Assembly (NCBI RefSeq): GCF_000729995.1
Contig: NZ_JNFG01000030.1
Coordinates: forward strand, 28,937 to 92,936
DNA: 64,000 bases
Direction: 5' to 3'
Source: Caballeronia sordidicola
GTDB taxonomy: Bacteria; Pseudomonadota; Gammaproteobacteria; Burkholderiales; Burkholderiaceae
The position numbers were made by a program, and so were the translations under genes. Positions 56,058 through 64,000 of this stretch are shown here, piece by piece; the stretch's first letter is position 1, and each line of letters opens with the position of its first letter. The notes below the pieces were generated by a model. It was not told the origin of the DNA, ran no database searches, and saw nothing but the letters and a program-made list of their open reading frames with translations.

Positions 56058-57761
56058 ATGAACGATGTCGTTGCATGCGAAAGTTTATCGACAGTTGGCC
56101 GGACACCGCGAAGCGTGGCTATTCCATGCGGTTCGCCCGAACTGGGCGCGCGGCAAACGAGCGCCGCCGCCGGGTCCCTGCCACTCGTTAGCGATACCGC
56201 GGCCGCAGTGCAGATTCTGCGGACTGGTGGCACCGGGGTGGGCGCCCGTTTTGCACACATCAGGCTCGATATCGAACGGGCGTGGCAAGCCATCATGCGC
56301 TTCGATTCCCGCGAGGCGCTGGTCATCGCTGACCTGATCGAACAGCAAGCGAACCGGCTGTCGGTGACGGTGACGAAAGCGCTTCACGGCGAAATCGCGG
56401 CGCTGCGGGCGGCAGCGCTCGCGTTCCAGGACGATGAGGTGGCCGCCTTGCCAGCCGCGTTGTCCGCGCTCGCGCTTGGCAGAAGCGCGCCGACTGTGCA
56501 GATCGCGTTGACGGTGTGCCGCAGCGTGTATTGGCGGCGCGGTGATCTGAAGCGTTTCTACTCGGTGGAACGCGTCAAACTGGATGGCCGGCCAGGTCCG
56601 ATGCAGGCGGTCTCCGCGCTGTTCGATCTGGCCTTGGATGCCGCCGTCGCCTTCGATCAGATGCGCTTCAACGCGGCGCGCTTGCTGGCAGCCGACGCGC
56701 TCGAGGCCGGTCGGCGCTTCCTCGGTACGCCTGTTCCGGCCGATGCGTTTCCCGCGGCCATCATCGCGCAAGTACTCTACGAGCAGCGCCAGGTGGACGA
56801 AGCCGAGGCGCTGATCGACGCGCGGATGGCCGACATTCGCGAGCGCAGCACCCTCGAAGGCGCGCTGCGCTCGCATGTGCTGCTCGCACGCATCGCCGCG
56901 AGCCGGGGGCAAGCCGGCCGGGCGCTGGTGATTCTCGGCGAGGCCGAGGCGCTCGGCGTGCGGCGCGGCTGGCCGAGGTTGCGGGCGGCGAGCCTCGCGT
57001 ACCAGGTCGAGATCGAAGCGGGCCACGGGCGTGTCGACGAGGCCGCGCAATGTCTGGAGCGGCTTGCCGCACTTGCACGTGAAAAGCGCGCCGCGAGCGG
57101 CAGCGGTAGCAACGCGGCCCTCGAGATCACGTGTTTTCATACCATCGCACGGGTGCGCGTCGCTTTGGTCCGCTCGCCGGGAGCCGTCGATATAGCTTCA
57201 TTGCGGCAGGCTCATTTCGACACGGTACGGCGCGGCGGTCTCTATGCGGCGGTGCCCGTTGCGCTGTTGCTTGTCGAGGCCTCGCTTGTGACGGGCCGAC
57301 GCGGTGAAGCCGTGGAGGGGCTGGTCAATCTGCTCAAGCTAGCGCAATCGGTCGGTCTGCATCAAACGCTTGTCGATTGCAGCGTGCGCGTCGCGGAGCT
57401 GATCGAGGCGATCGTGCAACGGCGGATCGCGTCCGTGCACGATACGGGCGAACTGCTGCCCTACGCACGGCTGCTGCTGGTGCATCGGCAACGCGGCACG
57501 CGCCACGCTGTTGAGCCATTCCCTGTGCGACGTCCGAACGCCGCTGCGGGCGTCAGCGAGCGCGAGCGCCTGATCGTCAGCCTGATGGGGCAAGGTCTGT
57601 CCAACAAGCAGATCGCGGCCGAGCTGTGCATCGCACCTGAGACCGTGAAATCGCACGCAAAGCATCTTTATACGAAGCTGTCAGTCAGAAACCGGACCGA
57701 GGCGGTCACGCTGGCCACGCGCCTTGGTCTGATCCACATGCCGATGATTTTTTCGGCTTGA
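56058..57761 (+). CDS. large LuxR-family regulator, MalT-like C-terminal half
   Basis: 567 residues from the ATG at 56058; the frame is open 25 codons further upstream. Most of the protein is Ala/Leu-rich helical repeat (TPR-like, as in the arm of MalT), for example RAWQAIMRFDSREALVIADLIEQQ and EAEALIDARMADIRE. The C-terminal 65 residues are a LuxR HTH (SERERLIVSLMGQGLSNKQIAAEL; APETVKSHAKHLYTKL). No P-loop ATPase domain is present, so it looks like the back half of a LAL/MalT regulator. Convergent with the 1022-residue regulator. Confidence 0.87.
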   Translation: MNDVVACESLSTVGRTPRSVAIPCGSPELGARQTSAAAGSLPLVSDTAAAVQILRTGGTGVGARFAHIRLDIERAWQAIMRFDSREALVIADLIEQQANRLSVTVTKALHGEIAALRAAALAFQDDEVAALPAALSALALGRSAPTVQIALTVCRSVYWRRGDLKRFYSVERVKLDGRPGPMQAVSALFDLALDAAVAFDQMRFNAARLLAADALEAGRRFLGTPVPADAFPAAIIAQVLYEQRQVDEAEALIDARMADIRERSTLEGALRSHVLLARIAASRGQAGRALVILGEAEALGVRRGWPRLRAASLAYQVEIEAGHGRVDEAAQCLERLAALAREKRAASGSGSNAALEITCFHTIARVRVALVRSPGAVDIASLRQAHFDTVRRGGLYAAVPVALLLVEASLVTGRRGEAVEGLVNLLKLAQSVGLHQTLVDCSVRVAELIEAIVQRRIASVHDTGELLPYARLLLVHRQRGTRHAVEPFPVRRPNAAAGVSERERLIVSLMGQGLSNKQIAAELCIAPETVKSHAKHLYTKLSVRNRTEAVTLATRLGLIHMPMIFSA

Positions 57762-57932
57762 ACGCGGGTTTTGGGATTTCACGACAACAGCAACCACTTC
57801 GCGGCGCGCACCCTGCAGGTCTGACGCGGCTGGCTGCTGGTCCGTACGATGCGCTTCGAGACCGTCCTCGAACTTGAACGTCGGTTCAGGCAGGCGTCGG
57901 ATCGGCCGGGGCCTCGCGGAGCCAATCGAGGG

Positions 57933-60900
57933 CTAATTCCCGGCGTCGAACGTGGCGCGCATACGATGCCCGGTGGGCAAACTTGCCGCGAGCGCCGCTT
58001 TTTTGGAAGCCGCCAGTTCGGCGTGACGTTCAGCCGTTTGCGCATCCCCGCTCAAGCGGTAGGCCTCGCTCGCCGTACGATGGATGCGCCAGTCCGCGAG
58101 CGGAGTCTGGAAATCCTGGGTGGCAACGAGCGCTTTTTCGACATGACGCACGGCGTCCGCCACCGCGCCAAAGCGAAGCGCGACGCGAGCCTGAATCTCC
58201 CACGACAAACCCTGCCAGGTGCGCTCCTCCGTGCCGGTCACCAGCTTGACCAGACGCGCGGCATGCCTCATCGCTTCGTCGAGATCACCCTGCATCAGCG
58301 CAAGGCTTGCGAGTCCCCATTCAAGCGCGAGTCGCCAGTACCAGTCGAAAATCACCGGCTCGTTATCCATGCGCTGCATGACGTCGAGCAAATGCACGCG
58401 CGCCGTGCAGGTGTCGCCCAGGCCAAGACAGGCCAGTCCCTTCAGGAGGATGGCGAGCCGTTGCTCTGCGGGAAGGGTCGAGCGGTGCACCGCTGTCCCG
58501 GCCAAGGTTTCCGCGAGAATCTGGCTGCAGGACTCGAGCATGGCGTCGAAGTCCAGTGCATGGAATTGCACCCAGCAGCGATACAGCGTGAGCGTATCGG
58601 CGCCATATTGATTGCCGTTGGTAGCGTACATGGCAATCGCCCGGTCGAACTCCTGATGTGCGCGCCCGAGCTCGCCCAGATATAGCAGCGTCCAGGGCAC
58701 ACCGAGATTGACCATCCATGTGGCGCGCGCCATGTTGAACTCGGGCCGGTTCTCATCGTTGTCGACGAGGAACCGGTAGTTCGCGAGGATGTTGTCCTGG
58801 GCCTGTTGATACTGTGCGGACACCATCAGCACCATGCTGTATTCGCATTGCGACCAGGCGCTCGTGAACGGATCGTCGCCGTTGCCCAAGGGTTCGAGCG
58901 ATGCTTCGCACTGACGGATGTCGTCGGCGTGCCAGCCGCGCACCCACATTTTCCAGACGTAACAACTGATGCGAGTGCGCGCCTGCTGTTGCAGATTGGT
59001 CTGCCGTTCGCTGAGCACCAGCGCTTCATCGATAATCCGGCTGCTGCGTAACTGATCGCGCCAGCTATAGGCGTAAGCGAGGCTCAGCAATGCGCGGCTC
59101 TGGATATCGATCAGACCGAGTTGCGCGGCACGGCTGGCCAATTGTTCGCAGGTCTCGAGCGCGCGCCGGTCATGTGCCGCGGTAAAGACCGACGCGCGTC
59201 CTTCGAGAAACTCAGCCTCGGCCGCTGCGCGTGCCTCGTTCGGCAAATTGGCCGCCAGCATCATGGCGCGATCGAGGATAGCGAGTGCGTCGTTGTACGC
59301 GAGACGCTTCTTCGCGGTCTGGATTGCGATCCGCAGATACCCCAACGCACGCGACCATTGCTTGGCCGCTGAGAAATGCTGGGCCAGTTCCGCCGCAACG
59401 CTGCCATGCTCCTCCGGAGCGCTGCGCGCTTCGAGTTCTTCGGCAATCCGCAGATGCGAATGAGTGGTGCGCAGCGTGCCCTGGCGCTCGTAGAAAGTCT
59501 GCCGGTACATCGTATGGCGGAATGCGTAAACGCGTGCCGTGATCATGCGGTCGAACGGCGCTGGCGCTTCACGGCGGATAAAGCTTTCCTGACGGCACAG
59601 CGCTTCGCACGTCTGCTCGACGCGTTCCTGGCTTAGCTGCGCCGCTGGAGCGGCGAGGGTGGCGTTGAAGCTGAGTCCCACCACGCTCGCGGCTTCCAGC
59701 ACGCGTCGTTGATCGCCCGTCAGCCGCTTGATGCGATGCTCGATGACCTGGCTGAGTGTCCGCGGGACGTCGAGCCGCACTTCCGACGCAGACCGATGCA
59801 GCTTCCACCCCTCAGGGGTGGACTGGGCGATGCCCTGGGCGACCAGATGCTCGAGCGTTGCCACCATGAAGAGGGGGTTGCCGCCGGAGTGCTCGCAAAC
59901 GAGTTGCGCAAGGCCGTTCTCGCGAGCGTTCTGCGCTTTGCCTTCAAGGTATTCGGCGATGGCGCTTTCGCTCAGCGGTTCGAGCACTATGTCATGGCAA
60001 AGCTTCTGCAAACCGAGGTCGTGGTTCAGGCGGCACAGTGGATGCTGAACCAACTCCGCATCTTCGGGGCGATACGTGACCACGACCATCAACCGCGCAC
60101 GTGTGCGATGACGGGCGAGGGCGGAAAGCATGTCGACCGTCGAGTAATCCGACCAATGAAGGTCTTCGAAGACGAGGGCGAGCGGCGTTCGCGCCGAGAG
60201 AGCGGCAAAAAACTCGCAGATCTCGCGGAGCATGCGGCCACTGCCCGCGCCAACCAGTTGCCGCTGCAACTGCGCGCGATACCGCTCGGGCACCGAGCCG
60301 GGAAGCTGCGCGGCCCAGGTCGGGGCTATCGAGATCAGACTGCGCATGATGGCGGCCCCCGCATCGCCGCGCACCAGTTGGGCCAGCGCTTCGAGCACGG
60401 GGTAATACGGCTCCGTGCCGCCGTAACCCTCCACGCAGCCCCCGAGCGAAGTCAGCACGTCGCCACGGCCGTCGAGCGATCCGAGGAACCGGTTGACGAG
60501 CGTGGTCTTGCCGATGCCCGGTTCGCCGGCGACGAACACAATCCGCGACTCGCCTGCGCAAGCCTCGTCGAACAGCGTTTTGAGCTTGTTCAACTGCGGC
60601 GTGCGTCCGACGAAGGTGCCGTCAGGAGGTTTCTTGGCATCGTCCGTGGCGTTGACCGGCGTGCGAGCCAGCAGCGGGGCGATGAAACGATAGCCGCGGC
60701 CGCGAAGCGTTTCGATGAAGCGGGGGTTGGCCGGATCGTCGCCGAGCGCGGCCCGTATGGACAGCATGTGTCCCTTCAGCACTTCCGGCTGCACAATGAC
60801 TTTTTGCCAGAGCGCGTCGAGAAACTCGTCGTGCGTGACGAGGCGGCCGGCGTTGTCGACTAGGTACTGAAGCATGTCATACGCACGGGGCCTGAGATTG

Positions 60901-61001
60901 AGCCGGGACTGGCCTCCGTCTGGCGTCACTTGCCAAACGCACTGGTTGGCCCGGTCGAGCCGGAACGGCGGGAATTCGCTCACTTTTGTCTCCGAGCGCA
61001 C
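57933..61001 (-). CDS. winged-HTH / AAA ATPase / TPR regulator (1022 residues)
   Basis: Starts with an OmpR-type winged HTH (about 1-112: FRLDRANQCVWQV; LRPRAYDMLQYLVDNAGRLVTHDEFLDALW; RFIETLRGRGYRFI). Then an AAA_16-type ATPase with Walker A GEPGIGKT (159-166) and Walker B LALVFEDLHWSD near 270, and a long helical-repeat C-terminal half. Start GTG at 61001 or 60983. Such proteins are one-component regulators that sense via the ATPase/TPR body. Divergent from the acetoacetate decarboxylase-like operon, its likely target. Confidence 0.9.
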   Translation of the reverse strand: MRSETKVSEFPPFRLDRANQCVWQVTPDGGQSRLNLRPRAYDMLQYLVDNAGRLVTHDEFLDALWQKVIVQPEVLKGHMLSIRAALGDDPANPRFIETLRGRGYRFIAPLLARTPVNATDDAKKPPDGTFVGRTPQLNKLKTLFDEACAGESRIVFVAGEPGIGKTTLVNRFLGSLDGRGDVLTSLGGCVEGYGGTEPYYPVLEALAQLVRGDAGAAIMRSLISIAPTWAAQLPGSVPERYRAQLQRQLVGAGSGRMLREICEFFAALSARTPLALVFEDLHWSDYSTVDMLSALARHRTRARLMVVVTYRPEDAELVQHPLCRLNHDLGLQKLCHDIVLEPLSESAIAEYLEGKAQNARENGLAQLVCEHSGGNPLFMVATLEHLVAQGIAQSTPEGWKLHRSASEVRLDVPRTLSQVIEHRIKRLTGDQRRVLEAASVVGLSFNATLAAPAAQLSQERVEQTCEALCRQESFIRREAPAPFDRMITARVYAFRHTMYRQTFYERQGTLRTTHSHLRIAEELEARSAPEEHGSVAAELAQHFSAAKQWSRALGYLRIAIQTAKKRLAYNDALAILDRAMMLAANLPNEARAAAEAEFLEGRASVFTAAHDRRALETCEQLASRAAQLGLIDIQSRALLSLAYAYSWRDQLRSSRIIDEALVLSERQTNLQQQARTRISCYVWKMWVRGWHADDIRQCEASLEPLGNGDDPFTSAWSQCEYSMVLMVSAQYQQAQDNILANYRFLVDNDENRPEFNMARATWMVNLGVPWTLLYLGELGRAHQEFDRAIAMYATNGNQYGADTLTLYRCWVQFHALDFDAMLESCSQILAETLAGTAVHRSTLPAEQRLAILLKGLACLGLGDTCTARVHLLDVMQRMDNEPVIFDWYWRLALEWGLASLALMQGDLDEAMRHAARLVKLVTGTEERTWQGLSWEIQARVALRFGAVADAVRHVEKALVATQDFQTPLADWRIHRTASEAYRLSGDAQTAERHAELAASKKAALAASLPTGHRMRATFDAGN

Positions 61002-61343
61002 GGCCCATTCATTCTTGTAGTCTCATATGAAGCACGCTGGTCGCCTCGATGCGCTGGGTCAGGCGCGGATTTCTGCACGGCAAGGCGATCAACCGCTGAA
61101 TCATGGTGAGCCTTGGTGAGCCTTGGCGTCTTCTGCAGGCGTGAACGTAGCTTTAAACATTTGGCCGATTCTATACCGGCAAAATGACTGCAAAAACCTT
61201 CGATGCACGGGTATGGACAACTGCCTTGCGCAGGGCTTTCAAGCGGCCATTTCGACCCCCGTTCGGGGGATAGGACACGTTAGCGCCTTCCAGAATAATG
61301 CGTCATCGCGACTGCCGGTCGCTCCCATCGAAGGCGAAACGAA
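61002..61343. other. intergenic region between large regulator and decarboxylase-like gene
   Basis: 342 bases. Contains the hairpin motif at 61256-61269, a short doubled sequence near 61105-61126 (GGTGAGCCTT twice), and no gene. Promoters for both divergent units should lie here. Confidence 0.5.
61256..61269. repeat. hairpin 14-mer, copy 2 (CCCCCGTTCGGGGG)
   Basis: Exact copy of 55089-55102, 74 bases before the decarboxylase-like start codon. Shared position upstream of two genes in the same neighbourhood suggests a common regulator, possibly one of the two large regulators or the MucR-like protein. Confidence 0.7.
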
Positions 61344-62144
61344 ATGCTTAAAGCGTTTTCAGTTCCTGTTACGCCGCAAGGACAATCCGCACTTGCGACG
61401 ATGCCGCCGTGGCACTATTCGAGCGACTGTATGGCCATCGAATACTGGGCTGACCCGACAGCCATCGCGGCACTGCTTCCGCGTGGCATGACCGTGGACG
61501 AGGAGTCAGGAGGGCGCGCTTTCTTCTGGTTTCTGGACTGGCAGTTCACGGCGTCCAACGACGAATTGACGGACCCGGCCCGTTATCAATACCGCGAGGC
61601 CTTCGTGCTGGTCGAGGCCGTATTCGACGGCGTGCCGGTCAACTACTGCCCGTACATCTTCGTCGACAACGATGCCGCCATCGCCCGCGGATGGGCGCAG
61701 GGCTTTCCAAAGAAACTCGCGAGCGTCTACCAGACCCGCAGTTTCTCGGCGCCGAGTGCAGCGGCGGCTCCCCTTGCCAAAGGAAGCCGCTTCGGCGCCA
61801 GTGTTTCGGCGCACGGCGAACGGCTGGCGACCGCCCGTATCCAGCTCGAGGAGCCCGTCGCTGACCCGAGGACCGTGTTCAACCGGCCGACGACCATGCG
61901 CCGCTACTTTCCCCAGCTCGCCGCCGGCCATCAGGACAAACCGCCAGTCGATGAACTGACCATGTCGCTCACGGACAATCTGGCGATCGTCGATCTCTGG
62001 ACCGGAGCCGCGGAGCTGAAACTTCCCGAGGTCGCCGGCGAGGACATGCACCTGATCGCTCCGCTGCGCGTTGGGCGCGGTTATCGGCTGGGTATGTCGT
62101 ACTCGGTGACGGATCTGCGAATTCTGAAGAACTACGTTGAGTGA
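61344..62144 (+). CDS. acetoacetate decarboxylase-family protein
   Basis: 266 residues. ADC fold, with the Schiff-base lysine in GFPKKLASVYQTR (K123), matching the active site PKK pattern of acetoacetate decarboxylases. Other family stretches: AIEYWADPTAIAALLPRGM, NYCPYIFVDNDAAIARGWAQG. Either decarboxylates a 3-keto acid or acts as an aldolase-dehydratase like some relatives. The next gene, a tautomerase, is 33 bases downstream; together they suggest catabolism of a keto or unsaturated acid. Confidence 0.88.
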   Translation: MLKAFSVPVTPQGQSALATMPPWHYSSDCMAIEYWADPTAIAALLPRGMTVDEESGGRAFFWFLDWQFTASNDELTDPARYQYREAFVLVEAVFDGVPVNYCPYIFVDNDAAIARGWAQGFPKKLASVYQTRSFSAPSAAAAPLAKGSRFGASVSAHGERLATARIQLEEPVADPRTVFNRPTTMRRYFPQLAAGHQDKPPVDELTMSLTDNLAIVDLWTGAAELKLPEVAGEDMHLIAPLRVGRGYRLGMSYSVTDLRILKNYVE

Positions 62145-62177
62145 CCGGTTGGAACCATCGAGACAGGAGTCGCCTCC

Positions 62178-62552
62178 ATGCCGCTTTATACCTTGATGAC
62201 TCAGGATGGCATACTCAGCAGCGAGGCCAAGACACGGCTCGCGGTCGAACTGACGGAGCTGCACGCTTCCTATTCGGGTGTGCCGAAAAACTGGGTGCAT
62301 GTGGTGTTTCAGGAGTATCCGGCCGGCAACGGCTTCACGGCCGGAGAAGCGGCCGCCACCGCGGCGCTGACGCTTCTGATCCGCACCGGCCGCCCACCTG
62401 AATACAAGCGGGAACTGATCCAGCGTCTTTGGAAGCTGTTTCAGACCGCGACAGGCGCACCCGATGACCAGATTGTCATCGGCATTCAGGAACTGCCGCC
62501 CAGTCAGGCGATGGAAATGGGGAAGATCATGCCGGAGATCTCGAACGAATAG
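62178..62552 (+). CDS. tautomerase-superfamily protein (cis-CaaD-like length)
   Basis: 124 residues with Pro2 directly after Met (MPLYTLMTQDG), the N-terminal catalytic proline of the 4-oxalocrotonate tautomerase superfamily. The length is that of the fused type (cis-3-chloroacrylate dehalogenase, MSAD) rather than the 60-residue 4-OT. Central VHVVFQEYPAGNGFTAGE and IRTGRPPEYKRELIQRLWKLF match this group. Probably a tautomerase or hydratase for an enol/unsaturated acid made in the same operon. Confidence 0.85.
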   Translation: MPLYTLMTQDGILSSEAKTRLAVELTELHASYSGVPKNWVHVVFQEYPAGNGFTAGEAAATAALTLLIRTGRPPEYKRELIQRLWKLFQTATGAPDDQIVIGIQELPPSQAMEMGKIMPEISNE

Positions 62553-62586
62553 CTAGGGAACGATTATTTGAGCCAGGGCAGTGCCC

Positions 62587-62681
62587 GTGGCGGATGCAGA
62601 AGCGTATCTGCGTCACGTTCTCACTCACATCGCAGAGCATCCGATCAACCGTGTTGATGAATTGCTACCGTGGAATCTGAA
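62587..62681 (+). pseudogene. C-terminal relic of an IS66-family transposase
   Basis: Plus strand reads VADAEAYLRHVLTHIAEHPINRVDELLPWNL, the characteristic end of IS66 TnpC transposases. Nothing upstream matches and no terminal repeat was recognised. A leftover from an old insertion beside the tautomerase gene. Confidence 0.8.
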
Positions 62682-63053
62682 TCAGTCGTCGTACTCGAGT
62701 GGTGTGACCGCGCAATCCAGAACAGTCGGGTGAAGGCGAATCTCGCACCACTCCCTGAACATCCTGATCGTCCGATTGCGCGGCCATAAATCAGGATCGA
62801 TATACCAATCCCCTAGCATGTGCTCGAAGATCGCCTTCCAGTTACGCTGAATCCACCGCTTGCCCGGCTGGTCCGGGTCGTCACTACTGTCCGTTGGGAT
62901 CAGAAACGCGGATGGTTCATCACGGGCGTCATCTAGCGTGATCTTTGTATTGGCCGGGAAGGGATCGGCAGCATTGATCCATTCAACAAATGGTGTGCTG
63001 GGCAGGACGATGGCAACCACCCGGTTTGCGACGTAAAGCGGCTCTTGCTGCAT
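62682..63053 (-). CDS. hypothetical protein, 123 residues
   Basis: Trp-rich acidic protein: FVEWINAADPFP, KRWIQRNWKAIFEHMLGDWYIDPDLWP, FREWCEIRLHPTVLD. The pattern looks like a compact cytoplasmic domain, with no signal or helix for membrane. I do not recognise the family. Isolated between an IS66 relic and the toxin-antitoxin pair, in a region that has seen insertions, so it may be accessory. Confidence 0.65.
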   Translation of the reverse strand: MQQEPLYVANRVVAIVLPSTPFVEWINAADPFPANTKITLDDARDEPSAFLIPTDSSDDPDQPGKRWIQRNWKAIFEHMLGDWYIDPDLWPRNRTIRMFREWCEIRLHPTVLDCAVTPLEYDD

Positions 63054-63142
63054 GCAGTCGATCCTCGTATCAGATGATCGAATGCTAAAGCAACACGGTC
63101 GTCATGCAACGCTTACTTCCTTGCTATCTGTCCGTCAAACTG

Positions 63143-63166
63143 AAAAAGCCCGCAGGGCGCGGGCTT
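63143..63166 (-). terminator. rho-independent terminator of brnTA
   Basis: Minus strand: AAGCCCGC, five bases, GCGGGCTT, continuing into TTTTT. Textbook GC stem plus T-run, located right after the brnA stop (63171). Confidence 0.9.
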
Positions 63167-63170
63167 CGGG

Positions 63171-63506
63171 TTAGAGCATGTGGTGCGATGTGGCGTACTC
63201 GCGTAGCGCGTCGTTTATTCGAGTTTGCCAGCCGTCACCGGTTGAGCGAAAAGCCTCAACTAAGTCCCGGTCACAGCGTAGGCTAATCGCTTCTTTAGTG
63301 ATGTCTGCGGGCGGCCGGCCGCGACGTTTGAGCAGTGCATCGGCGGCCGTCGCTCCAACACGCTCAGCGAGCGTTTCGCGAAGTGGCCGCATGCGTCGCA
63401 TCTCCTCGGCGCTCAGTTCTCGCGCGTCAGGATCGGCCTCGATGCCGCGATTGATTTCGGCGTCTTCCGCATCAGTGGGCGTTACGATCTTGCGTTTGCT
63501 TGACAT
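63171..63506 (-). CDS. brnA: BrnA-family antitoxin
   Basis: 111 residues. Long charged N-terminal part (SSKRKIVTPTDAEDAEINRGIEADPDARELSAEEMRRMRP), then a ribbon-helix-helix-like C-terminus (RGRPPADITKEAISLRCDRDLVEAFRSTGDGWQTRINDALREY), matching BrnA. It should bind and neutralise BrnT and repress the shared promoter. Starts inside brnT with a 35-base overlap, so translation is coupled. Confidence 0.88.
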   Translation of the reverse strand: MSSKRKIVTPTDAEDAEINRGIEADPDARELSAEEMRRMRPLRETLAERVGATAADALLKRRGRPPADITKEAISLRCDRDLVEAFRSTGDGWQTRINDALREYATSHHML

Positions 63507-63759
63507 AGTTCTTTACCTCGCGTTTATTGGCTTTGCGTAGGCCAATCACGCCCAAAGCTGGACCTCGAATCGTGTAGACCACGCAGAACAGGCGCTCGCC
63601 GATCAAGCCATGCGCAACCCAACGTTTCTCTTTGTAGTCATGGCGCTCGTCAAGCACATCTATTGCGCTGTCCCAGTCGAATTCTTCGATGAGGGTTAGT
63701 GATACATGGTGCGTTTCAAGGTTGAGCAGGTCTTTGGCCGAGTCAAATTCGATCTGCAT
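63472..63759 (-). CDS. brnT: BrnT-family toxin (RelE-like ribonuclease)
   Basis: 95 residues starting MQIEFDSAKDLLNLETHHVSL. Family pattern: AIDVLDERHDYKEKRWVAHGLIGERLFCVVYTIRG, then LRKANKREVKNYVK. BrnT of Brucella is an RNase that stops translation. Upstream has no Shine-Dalgarno and a -10 box five bases from the ATG, suggesting a leaderless mRNA. Toxin comes first, as is typical for brnTA. Confidence 0.9.
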   Translation of the reverse strand: MQIEFDSAKDLLNLETHHVSLTLIEEFDWDSAIDVLDERHDYKEKRWVAHGLIGERLFCVVYTIRGPALGVIGLRKANKREVKNYVKQTQDRNAH

Positions 63760-63764
63760 GATTT

Positions 63765-63793
63765 ATTGTATATACATTAATTAATACTTTCAA
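63765..63793 (-). promoter_or_regulatory. brnTA promoter overlapping a palindromic operator
   Basis: Minus strand TTGAAA (63793-63788), 17-base spacer, TACAAT (63770-63765), then only five bases to the brnT ATG. The perfect palindrome TGTATATACA (63767-63776) covers the -10, and TTAATTAA (63777-63784) fills the spacer. Both are candidate BrnA binding sites for autorepression. Confidence 0.7.
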
Positions 63794-64000
63794 GGACGGG
63801 TTCGAGCGGTGGCGAAAGCCTGGATGCCAAGTCGCCGGATGAGCGTGGCGCGGGACTGGGCCTCGCCGAAGAAATCAAACATCCGCGGAAATCATCAGTT
63901 TATTACGAATGTGTAAACTGCAGTGATCGCATCGTGATTTCAGAGAACGGAGAAGCAACAGAGAAGCGCGCCCAGATCGGGGCGGAAGGAATATGTTGTG
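63794..64000. other. right edge of window, unassigned
   Basis: One plus-strand frame stays open to the edge and reads sensibly (KSSVYYECVNCSDRIVIS), with two cysteines, but has no start codon within the window after its last stop. Could be a truncated gene or chance. Confidence 0.3.

Noticed and set aside
63800..64000. Open plus-strand frame with YYECVNCSDRI at the right edge
   Set aside because: No start codon in the window and no family match; kept only as an unassigned edge.

Overview
The window looks like chromosomal DNA of a high-GC betaproteobacterium in the Burkholderiaceae (Paraburkholderia/Caballeronia type). This is inferred from GC-rich codon use, the kbl-tdh pair, the 180-kDa type NAD-glutamate dehydrogenase, PHA granule genes and the many LysR, MFS and ABC genes. 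I saw no rRNA, tRNA, CRISPR array or intact mobile element. Most of the window is ordinary metabolic chromosome; regulatory detail, gene relics and a few unusual gene groupings are the interesting parts.

Region 1-6.9 kb is a D-xylose locus: xylR (partial, minus strand) faces xylA-xylF-xylG-xylH, and an identical 14-base motif sits upstream of xylA and of xylF. Region 7.0-11.9 kb is one gene for a large NAD-dependent glutamate dehydrogenase. A perfect hairpin separates it from the convergent threonine-degradation pair kbl-tdh and an MFS carrier (11.9-15.6 kb). Region 15.9-20.3 kb (minus) is a basic amino acid ABC importer operon: two permeases, an ATPase, an ArgR-like AraC/GlxA regulator and the binding protein. 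Region 20.7-23.2 kb holds small envelope proteins and a beta-lactamase-fold hydrolase.

Region 23.4-26.2 kb is a divergent LysR/MFS pair plus a lipocalin-like secreted protein. Region 26.4-29.3 kb is NAD-malic enzyme with an AEC-family carrier. Region 29.3-34.2 kb shows decay: an IS5-type transposase relic, a LacI regulator with its middle missing joined to an SDR gene, and a ModA-like tail. Intact LysR, peroxiredoxin-like and SDR genes lie between them. Region 34.2-42.2 kb has a Cache-GGDEF diguanylate cyclase, a phasin, a small HTH protein, acetoacetyl-CoA reductase (phaB), small unknown genes and a MASE2-GGDEF-EAL protein.

Region 42.6-45.5 kb pairs a periplasmic binding protein with a hybrid-free sensor histidine kinase, with no response regulator beside them. 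Region 45.6-51.6 kb is a GntR regulator divergent from a gamma-glutamyltransferase-family enzyme, MFS, GAF protein and second MFS; the intergenic region is packed with palindromes. Region 51.7-54.9 kb has DUF302, a duplicated HPP-like membrane protein, LysR and a secreted SnoaL-like protein. Region 55.2-62.6 kb has a MucR-like protein, two large ATPase/TPR-type regulators and an acetoacetate decarboxylase-like/tautomerase pair. A hairpin 14-mer is shared by the mucR-like and decarboxylase upstream regions. The right end (62.6-63.8 kb) holds an IS66 tail, an unknown gene and a BrnT/BrnA toxin-antitoxin pair whose promoter implies a leaderless transcript.
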